Shown one piece after another: positions 29,395 through 37,089 of a stretch of 37,089 nucleotides of DNA (position 1 is its first letter; each line of letters opens with the position of its first letter). The translations under genes were made by a program, and so were the position numbers. Below the pieces are notes generated by a model that was not told the DNA's origin, ran no database searches, and was given only the letters and a program-made list of their open reading frames with translations. Origin of the DNA: Candidatus Nezhaarchaeota archaeon WYZ-LMO8 (GTDB taxonomy: Archaea; Thermoproteota; Methanomethylicia; Nezhaarchaeales; WYZ-LMO8); NCBI GenBank assembly GCA_004347965.1, contig QNVF01000009.1:1-37089 (forward strand), read 5' to 3'.

Positions 29395-31082
29395 ATGAAG
29401 TATATCTTCATTACGGGGGGTGTTTTATCAAGCGTAGGTAAGGGAGCAGTAACAGCTTCTATAGGCAAGATGCTCCAAGTCAGAGGTTTCTCAGTAACAG
29501 CAATAAAAATAGACCCATAGGCCTTATGGCCGGGTAAACATAAACGTTGATGCTGGAACAATGAACCCATAGGCTCTAGGCATACGCTTAGAGCCGGGCA
29601 TATATGCATGGTGAGGTCTTTGTAACAGAAGATGGTGGTGAGGTAGATCTTGATCTCGGTCATTATGAGCGCTTTCTCGATATAGAACTATCGAGGGACA
29701 ACAACATCACAACTGGTCAAGTGTACATGGCGGTGGTGGAGGCTGAGAGGAAGGGTAAGTACCTTGGCAAGTGTGTACAAATAATACCTCACGTAACTGA
29801 TGAAGTGAAGAGGAGGATACGATCCGTTGCTCAAAGAAGCAATGTAGATGTAACACTTGTGGAGTGTGGAGGTACGACAGGAGACATCGAAGGGCTTCCC
29901 TTCCTTGAAGCTATAAGGCAGATGAGGCTTGAGGAAGGCTTTTCAAACACGCTTTTCGTGCATGTTGCGTTAGTACCAATACTTGAAGTGACTGGAGAGT
30001 TCAAGACAAAGCCCCTTCAACATAGCGTGCAAGAGCTAAGGCGCATCGGTATACAGCCAGACATTATAGTGGCAAGGTGTAAACAGCAGCTTGATGAAGA
30101 TTCAAAAAAGAAGATAGCGCTTTATAGTAACGTCCCCGAGGAAGCGGTTTTCACATCTTACGACGTCGAATGCATATATGAACTGCCAATAGTACTAGAC
30201 GAACAGGGAATGGGCGACTACATATGTAAACGGTTAATGCTAAATGCTTCTAAAGCGAATTGGTCCTCATGGAGAGAGATAGTTAGAAGGCACAAGTTCT
30301 TTAGGTATGAAGTTGATGTCTGCATGTGTGGGAAGTACACAAAGTTAAAGGACTCCTACATAAGCATAATAGAAGCTCTAAAGCATGCAGGAGCTTTCCT
30401 TGAAACAAAGGTCAACATGATTTGGCTCGAAGCTACACAGCTTGAATGCGATAAGGGAATGCCTGAGGAGTATCAGAAGACTCTGAGCTATTGTGATGGC
30501 ATAGTGGTTCTACCAGGTTTCGGTGCACGAGGAGCTCAAGGAAAGATGACCGTCATCGAGTATGCTAGGAAGAACAAGATCCCGTTCTTGGGAATATGCT
30601 TTGGAATGCAATTAGCCGTTGTAGAGTTCGCAAGGAATGTGGTGGGTCTCAAAGATGCAAATACCACTGAGCTTGACCCTTCTACAAACCACCCAGTAGT
30701 AGACCTGCTGCCGGAGCAACACTATGTTAAGGAAATGGGAGGTACGATGAGACTGGGTGCTCAAGCTACTGTTCTTGAACCAGGGACGAAGGTCTATGAG
30801 CTCTATGGAAGACCTATAATATTTGAGAGACATAGACACAGGTATGAAGTAAACCCTGCTTACTGGTCATTGCTTCAGAGCTATGGTATGATTTTCTCAG
30901 GTTATAGCGTTGATAAGCGAAGAGTAGAATTCATAGAGCTCAAGGATCATCCATTTTTCATAGCTACTCAGGCACATCCAGAATTTAAGTCGAGACCTAA
31001 TAGACCGTCGCCTCTATACTACGGCTTCTTAAAGGCTTGTCTAGAGTACAAGCTAAAGAAGTCGATGGCCTCTAATAGCTAA
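29395..31082 (+). CDS. pyrG: CTP synthase, interrupted by two candidate BHB introns: join(29395..29518,29538..29570,29602..31082); 545 aa after excision
   Basis: Exon 1 [41 protein letters not shown]; exon 2 (33 nt) encodes the [10 protein letters not shown] segment; exon 3 [24 protein letters not shown] through the glutaminase domain GICFGMQL...HPEFKSRP. The ORF track sees only exon 3 from 29604. Confidence 0.92.
29519..29537 (+). other. Candidate 19-nt BHB mini-intron 1 in pyrG (AGGCCTTATGGCCGGGTAA)
   Basis: Central helix ACCC(29513-29516):GGGT(29532-29535), bulges AT^A and AA^A, stem GGCC/GGCC, loop UUAU; excision restores KIDP-Y-INVDAG. Confidence 0.87.
29571..29601 (+). other. Candidate 31-nt BHB mini-intron 2 in pyrG (AGGCTCTAGGCATACGCTTAGAGCCGGGCAT)
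   Basis: 10-bp stem GGCUCUAGGC/GCUUAGAGCC with one G.U pair, loop AUAC, CCC:GGG central helix plus A.C, bulges AT^A and AT^A; excision restores MNP-Y-MHGEV. Confidence 0.88.
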
Positions 31083-33583
31083 TACGAACCCTTGAGAGAA
31101 GAGTAAGCTCTCTCTATCCTGGTTATAAATCTTCTAGCTGCTTCCTCAGGGTTTGACGATCTTGTTATCGCTGAGCCAACAATTACTATCTTGCAACCTC
31201 TCTTAACTAGTTCATCCACGTGTTCGAGCCTTACACCACCTGCTACGGCTACTGGAACCTTTACGCTGTTCACTATTTCCTCTAAGAGCTCCATTTTCTT
31301 TGTCACATCTCTCTCCCTCATCTGCACACTTATACCCATATGGACGCAAATTATGTCGCATCCAAGTCTCTCTACTTCCTTTGCTCTAGATACGGGGTCC
31401 GGCACATTTATGAGGTCGCACATGATCTTGACGTTGTACTTTCGAGCAGCACCAACAGCGTCCTTGATAGTATAGTCATCAGTGGCGCCTAGCACTGTAA
31501 CTATGTCCGCTCCAGCTTCAGCAGCTAACTCAACTTCAAGCCAGCCAGTGTCAAACGTCTTTAAGTCGGCAACTATAGTAGCGTAGGGAAACCTTCTTCT
31601 AAACTCCCTTACTGCCTCTAAGCCAGCAGACTTTATGAGTGGTGTTCCAACTTCAAGAATCTCAGCTCCTCCTTTGTAGCATGCTTCAGCTATGCTTAGA
31701 CCATCCTTCAAGTATCTTTCATCTATCGCTACTTGAAGCTTAGGTCCTTTGTAAAGTGGTTCTAAGCCTAATTGCTGAAGTTTCTTGTCCATAGGTATTC
31801 CATTATAGTTCCAGCCTCTAATCATGTAGTAAGCGTCGAGCAGCCTCGTTAAATCAACTATTTCTCCTTTTGCAGCTCCTTCCTTCAATCCCTCGCTTAA
31901 GAACCTAGGAGGTAGAGTGTCGTGTGATCTATTGAACCCCTCCCTAACGTTAAACAGCCTTTCTAAGTTGTATATTCTCTCTCCTATCTTATAGAACTCT
32001 TCTTCATCAACGTAGAAACCTGTCGCCGTTGTTAATAGCCTTGCGTAATGCGTTGCCTCATAGGCTAATGTCGAGAATAAGGCGAGCATGGTGTACTTGC
32101 ACACCACTAAAGAGTCTATTACAGCTGAGACATCTTGCAATCTCTTAACGAGCTCGGCTTTACCTTCATAGGAGAGGGGGTCTATGTACCTTGGTATGCC
32201 CAGTATCTCACTCATCACTATGTAAGCTCTCAAGTGGCATCCCCCTCTATTGGATGTTGCGTAAGCCAAGGCCATGCCCTTTGCCCCTCGAGGATCGTAA
32301 GCCGGCAGCTCCAATCCTTTCACGTGAGCAGCTATACCCTCAGCACCTATCATCTTCGCTATTCGATCAACTCCCTCACTTGCAATTCTTCCTAGACCCC
32401 TCTTGCAGGCTGTGTCAACGATAAGCTTTAACAGTACGTCAGCATTACCAAAGCTTAGCTTTAAATTTACATCGCCAAGCCCTCTTAAAAGCCCCTTCTC
32501 ATAGCACTCCATTAAGAATCCTATAGTGTTTCCAATTGATATGGTGTCGAGACCTAGCTTGTTGCATAAGTCATTTGCTCGTGCTATGACGTTTATATCT
32601 GATATACCACAGTTAGGTCCCAAGGCCCATACGCTTTCATACTCAGGCCCTGAAGATACTACTTCCTCCTCTCCAACCTTGTATTTTATTGAGCGAGCGC
32701 AAGCTATCGGACATCCATAGCATGCGGTTCTTCTTACCAGCATGGTTTCAGTAATTCTCTCCCCACAAACCTCCTCTGCTTTATCGAAGAAACCTCGTGT
32801 AAAGTTATAGGATGGAAGAACTCCTGCCTTATTCATCAAGTGAACCAGAAACGCTGTGCCATAGCGTCCAAGGCTATCTCCAGTAATTGGGTTCCCTCTT
32901 AAGACCTCAAGTGTCTTCTTAACCTCTTCATTGAATGCTCTCGGGTTTGCAACCTTCACTTCACCGGTGCCCTTGACTGCTATGGCCTTTAACTTTTTAG
33001 AGCCCATGACTGCGCCCAAGCCGCCTCTACCAGCTGCTCTATGCTTATTGCTTATTATGCAAGCCATTCTAACCTGGTTCTCTCCAGCAGGACCTATGCA
33101 ACACACCTCGACCTTCTCAAGCCCCAACTCTCTTCTTATAGCATCCTCTGTAGCATCGGTTTCAAGTCCCCATATCTTGCTTGCATCTCGAATCTCAGCT
33201 TTACCGTCGTCGACCACCAAGTATACTGGGCTAGAGCTTCTACCTCTGATGATTATGCCGTCAAACCCAGCCTTCTTCAGTTCAGGTCCCCAGGATCCTC
33301 CACAGTTAGAGTCGAAGATCGTGTTAGTCAATGGAGACTTCGATGACACAACGAATCTACCTGATGCTGGAGCTCTAGTCCCTGTGAGCGGGCCGGTCAT
33401 AAATATTAGCACGTTATCCTCGCTCAGTGGATCAATACCCGGCTTTAAAGCGTCAAAGAGAAGCTTTGCTGAATACCCTCTACCGCCTATAAACTTCATT
33501 GCTACGTTCCAGTCGAGATCTACGACCGCTACGTCGCCTTTACTCAAGTCTACCTCTAGTATCCTGCCACTGTAACCACTCAA
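31079..33583 (-). CDS. Fusion protein: aldehyde:ferredoxin oxidoreductase (W-dependent, approx 31756-33583) + 3-hexulose-6-phosphate synthase-like domain (approx 31082-31755)
   Basis: AOR motifs: [72 protein letters not shown]-terminal HPS/OMPDC-fold: [65 protein letters not shown]. One uninterrupted 834-aa ORF. Confidence 0.9.
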   Translation of the reverse strand: MSGYSGRILEVDLSKGDVAVVDLDWNVAMKFIGGRGYSAKLLFDALKPGIDPLSEDNVLIFMTGPLTGTRAPASGRFVVSSKSPLTNTIFDSNCGGSWGPELKKAGFDGIIIRGRSSSPVYLVVDDGKAEIRDASKIWGLETDATEDAIRRELGLEKVEVCCIGPAGENQVRMACIISNKHRAAGRGGLGAVMGSKKLKAIAVKGTGEVKVANPRAFNEEVKKTLEVLRGNPITGDSLGRYGTAFLVHLMNKAGVLPSYNFTRGFFDKAEEVCGERITETMLVRRTACYGCPIACARSIKYKVGEEEVVSSGPEYESVWALGPNCGISDINVIARANDLCNKLGLDTISIGNTIGFLMECYEKGLLRGLGDVNLKLSFGNADVLLKLIVDTACKRGLGRIASEGVDRIAKMIGAEGIAAHVKGLELPAYDPRGAKGMALAYATSNRGGCHLRAYIVMSEILGIPRYIDPLSYEGKAELVKRLQDVSAVIDSLVVCKYTMLALFSTLAYEATHYARLLTTATGFYVDEEEFYKIGERIYNLERLFNVREGFNRSHDTLPPRFLSEGLKEGAAKGEIVDLTRLLDAYYMIRGWNYNGIPMDKKLQQLGLEPLYKGPKLQVAIDERYLKDGLSIAEACYKGGAEILEVGTPLIKSAGLEAVREFRRRFPYATIVADLKTFDTGWLEVELAAEAGADIVTVLGATDDYTIKDAVGAARKYNVKIMCDLINVPDPVSRAKEVERLGCDIICVHMGISVQMRERDVTKKMELLEEIVNSVKVPVAVAGGVRLEHVDELVKRGCKIVIVGSAITRSSNPEEAARRFITRIERAYSSLKGSY

Positions 33584-33630
33584 ACCAGGTCCCTAGCGAC
33601 TTTTTATTTCTCCTTATTTTTAAAGTGTAA

Positions 33631-33936
33631 TTGAGGGTTTCTATCGTGAGGGTGAAAGTAGAGGTTTACGGGTCTCTGAGGAATGTGGTAGGCTGGAAGA
33701 GTGTGGAGATGGAGCTGAGCGAGGACTTTACGCTGGGACAACTACTTGATCTTCTTGTGGAGCAGAAGCCTGAGCTTAAGGAATTGATCTTTGAGGGCGA
33801 AAATTTAAGGGATTACTTAAAGGTGTTTGTAGATGGAAGAGATTGTAGGCTTTTAGGTGGTTTAAAAGCGAAACTTAAGGATGGCTCAACGATATCGATA
33901 TTTCCTCCAGCTGGTGGAGGCCTATTTGAAGCTTAG
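33631..33936 (+). CDS. MoaD/ThiS-family ubiquitin-like sulfur carrier with 4-residue tail after GGG
   Basis: VKVEVYGSLRNVVG...VFVDGRDCRLLGGLKAKLKDGSTISIFPPAGGGLFEA; beta-grasp/MoaD C-terminal motif. Confidence 0.85.
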   Translation: MRVSIVRVKVEVYGSLRNVVGWKSVEMELSEDFTLGQLLDLLVEQKPELKELIFEGENLRDYLKVFVDGRDCRLLGGLKAKLKDGSTISIFPPAGGGLFEA

Positions 33937-33941
33937 TTTAG

Positions 33942-34118
33942 TTATGGAATTCTCTCTTTTCTTCTTAAACTTAGGCATTGAGGATCAGGCTTCTCGCTAT
34001 GTCTCTTCGCATCACTTAAACCAACGAATATGGCTTCACAGTACTTGCACTTAAAAACTCTCCCAATGTTTCCCATGCGTATAAGGACTATATCTCTAGG
34101 TATGTCCTCACCGCCCAA
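33942..34118 (-). CDS. Small zinc-finger-like protein (44 aa from ATG at 34076, or 58 aa from TTG at 34118)
   Basis: Own translation: MGNIGRVFKCKYCEAIFVGLSDAKRHSEKPDPQCLSLRRKERIP; CX2C...H...C. Start overlaps the 3' end of tiaS. Absent from ORF track. Confidence 0.6.
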   Translation of the reverse strand: MGGEDIPRDIVLIRMGNIGRVFKCKYCEAIFVGLSDAKRHSEKPDPQCLSLRRKERIP

Positions 34119-35454
34119 CCATTAGAACCCTCCTTAACTTCATCTCTTCGAGTTCGTAAACCCCCTTCTTCTCAAGACCGTACCTTCTAAAAGGCTTTGC
34201 TAGGTGTCTCATCGATCTTGGAGGAGGTAGGTATATTCCTTCGACTTCCTTCCTTGATATTCTTGAAGCAAGCTTAGTTGCTTCAGCAGTTTTAAATCCA
34301 CATCTGCTGCATTTATAGCCTCCTCCCCTTCCTAAGCTCTTCAATCTTTTTCGGCATCTAGGACACAACGGGTTCATCTCCATCACCTTCTCCCTTGCTC
34401 TCAGAATCATGAGCTTCTCAAGGTTTATGGAGAGGGCATCTAAGCCTAAGAGTCTTCTAGCTCCTCCATAGACCTCAACTTCATCGCCAACTTCAAGCTT
34501 CTCTGATGCTCGTCTCACATCACCTGATGGCTTGTATGCGACGCAGTACAGCTCCTCTACGCCATCAGATACTTTGAAGACCACGTGCCCCCCGCTTATG
34601 ACTTTAGGCTTCGATGCAACTTCACCCCTTAAGAGTATTGAGGAGTAGGGCTCTACCTCCCTTACTTTCTTAACTCTTAAGTAGTGGTAATCAGTGCCCT
34701 GATTGCTCCTAATAATCAAGTAGCCAATAGGCTTGCTGTACACCTTTAGGAGACTTGAAGCTTTGAGTAGAACTTGAGGGCTCTCTCCTCTTACGCCGTA
34801 GAGTACTGGATCAGGACCTCGAGGTGTTAGAAGTATTCTCCCAGTCTCTGGGTCGATGTTATTGAATGTGTAGGGCCAAGTCTCAAACTCCATGACCCAC
34901 ACGCTATTGTAGTCCAAGAGTCTCGTCTCCTCCTCACATCTGTAAGCTAAGATCTCGAAGGTGTAATCTCCCTCAGTGAGAGAACCTATAGCTGCTAGTG
35001 CACCTATGAGGCCCAGACCACTCCTGGTCTTAACTACTTTGACGTCGTGGCTTTGTGCTAGTTCTAAAGCTTCACGTAGGGCCACAACACGTCTCAAAGT
35101 TTTCTCATAGAAGTCTAAGAAGTCCTTGTGCAATTCTCCATGTAGTATGGCTATTGCTGGATCGCAGTCATGGTAACTTTGAGTATAGCTCTTAAGCATT
35201 AACGCTAGAAGTTCCTCGATCGATGAGATCACATTGCTTTGAGCCATTAACCTTAAGCACACAGCACCATTACCACGAGTCTTCCAAGGAATGTTGGGGT
35301 TCAACCTTGCTAGTATTGGATAGTCGAGTAACTTGACTTTATCATTAAAGCGCCTCATTATCTCCCTTAGAGCCTCAAACAAAAAGTGGGTTGTACATCC
35401 ACCACTTAAAGAGTCTACACTGTCAACACCTATGTGAAGTACATCGTAGGGCAA
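34108..35454 (-). CDS. tiaS: tRNA(Ile2) 2-agmatinylcytidine synthetase TiaS
   Basis: HIGVDSVDSLSGGCTTHF, RLNPNIPWKTRGNGAVCL, KTRSGLGLIGALAAIG, OB-fold and C-terminal zinc ribbon CPRCRKRLKSLGRGGGYKCSRCG. Confidence 0.93.
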   Translation of the reverse strand: MPYDVLHIGVDSVDSLSGGCTTHFLFEALREIMRRFNDKVKLLDYPILARLNPNIPWKTRGNGAVCLRLMAQSNVISSIEELLALMLKSYTQSYHDCDPAIAILHGELHKDFLDFYEKTLRRVVALREALELAQSHDVKVVKTRSGLGLIGALAAIGSLTEGDYTFEILAYRCEEETRLLDYNSVWVMEFETWPYTFNNIDPETGRILLTPRGPDPVLYGVRGESPQVLLKASSLLKVYSKPIGYLIIRSNQGTDYHYLRVKKVREVEPYSSILLRGEVASKPKVISGGHVVFKVSDGVEELYCVAYKPSGDVRRASEKLEVGDEVEVYGGARRLLGLDALSINLEKLMILRAREKVMEMNPLCPRCRKRLKSLGRGGGYKCSRCGFKTAEATKLASRISRKEVEGIYLPPPRSMRHLAKPFRRYGLEKKGVYELEEMKLRRVLMVGR

Positions 35455-35494
35455 TTCTCAACCCCGAGCTCCTGGGGAACAAGTATATTCTAAG

Positions 35495-35502
35495 CTTAAA
35501 TA
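35495..35502 (+). promoter_or_regulatory. Probable TATA box for rnpB (CTTAAATA)
   Basis: AT-rich box about 25-30 nt upstream of the rnpB 5' end. Confidence 0.5.
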
Positions 35503-35525
35503 CCTGAAGTAGGTCCTCTTTATAC

Positions 35526-35831
35526 GAGGTGCCGGGAGAGGTCGGGTAACTCTCGGGTGCCTTAGCACCTGAGGAAAGTCCCCCTCCATCGGGGAGCGCG
35601 GCGCCGTAAGGTGTCAACCGAGAGGTTGGGGGTAAAGCCTAAGAAACGACACGTCCACTAGCACATGGCTATGATGGGCTTAAAACCTTGAGGACGCTAG
35701 TGGAATCGTTGAAACGTGGCGACCTCCGCGCGGAATAAGGCGTACCGTGATGAGGTCCCCGACGAGCGGTAAGCCGCATAGTCGAATGTTACCTAAACAG
35801 AAGGGGGATTACGAACCTCACCCGGCACCTC
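35526..35831 (+). ncRNA. rnpB: RNase P RNA
   Basis: GAGGAAAGTCC (35571-35581) and ACAGAAGGGGGATTA (35797-35811) conserved cores; 11-bp terminal P1 helix GAGGTGCCGGG (35526-35536)/CCCGGCACCTC (35821-35831). Confidence 0.93.
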
Positions 35832-35897
35832 ATTAGTTGTACATTGAACCTCTACGTTCTTCCTATTGAAGATACAGTCAACCTCATGTGACGTAAA

Positions 35898-35907
35898 CAA
35901 TATATAG
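35898..35907 (+). promoter_or_regulatory. Probable TATA box for the rRNA transcript (aatatatagg)
   Basis: TATA-like element just upstream of a strongly structured GC-rich leader preceding 16S rRNA. Confidence 0.55.
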
Positions 35908-35930
35908 GGTCTAATCACTATTCCTTATGC

Positions 35931-36129
35931 GCCACGGTGGCGGTGTCGAACGGACTATGAGGGGCTTCTCTCGCCCCTAGAATGAGAGTTCGACCTCCAG
36001 CCGTGGGATACTAGTGGGGATCCAAACAAACCGGGTTCCCTGTGGAGCTCGGATGTTTGGGTCCGACGTGGGGTGGCGAAGCCCGTCAGTAAAGATGAAC
36101 CCGCCATAAATCTTGCGGCCGTATCCTCG
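35931..36129 (+). other. Structured 5' leader of 16S rRNA
   Basis: Hairpin 1: CCACGG(35932-35937)/CCGTGG(36001-36006), GTCGAAC(35945-35951)/GTTCGAC(35988-35994), GGGGC(35961-35965)/GCCCC(35973-35977). Hairpin 2: GGATCCAAACA(36018-36028)/TGTTTGGGTCC(36054-36064). Confidence 0.7.

Positions 36130-37089
<960 letters not shown>

Noticed and set aside
29395-29603. pyrG as a decayed pseudogene or sequencing-error artifact
   Set aside because: The inserts are long, hairpin-structured, follow the same rule as the purA insert, and flanking exons keep perfect CTP synthase conservation; the downstream 492 codons are intact.
29515-29606. Programmed translational bypassing (T4 gene 60 or yeast mitochondrial byp-like), suggested by the stop directly after CCA and the hairpins
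   Set aside because: Considered seriously, but take-off and landing codons do not match at either pyrG site, and the Tyr codon at site 1 needs nucleotides from both sides of the insert (T + AC), which needs RNA joining. All three inserts fit BHB geometry instead.
32931-33575. 214-aa plus-strand ORF
   Set aside because: Lies entirely antisense to the AOR-family coding region; low-complexity Ser/Pro/Leu translation typical of a shadow ORF.
35932-36006. Possible tRNA in the 16S leader (contains GTTCGAC)
   Set aside because: The GTTCGAC pairs with GTCGAAC in a long hairpin; no acceptor, D-arm or anticodon arm geometry could be built.

Overview
37-kb window of an archaeal genome, probably TACK/Thermoproteota-like (inferred from SRP19, TFB/TFE-alpha/TFE-beta, Nop5/fibrillarin, GatDE, aMBF1 and an archaeal 16S rRNA). 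It is mostly a dense set of information-processing and core-metabolism genes, ending in an RNase P RNA gene and the 5' part of a 16S rRNA gene. The most striking observation is that two essential nucleotide-biosynthesis genes are interrupted at invariant motifs by tiny frame-disrupting inserts: purA by one 17-nt insert in the GDEGKGK loop, and pyrG by two inserts of 19 and 31 nt in [21 protein letters not shown]. All three fit one architecture: 4-bp central helix, 3-nt A-W-A bulges on both strands, short stem, 4-nt loop, length = 11+2n. This is the signature of minimal bulge-helix-bulge (BHB) introns in mRNA that would be removed by the tRNA-splicing endonuclease. Excision at homologous bulge positions restores full-length PurA (336 aa) and PyrG (545 aa), and pyrG acquires a 33-nt micro-exon. 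A second highlight is an apparent fusion of a tungsten aldehyde:ferredoxin oxidoreductase with a 3-hexulose-6-phosphate synthase, next to a divergent MoaD-like gene with a C-terminal tail after its Gly-Gly. Everything was read by eye; no database search or folding software was run.
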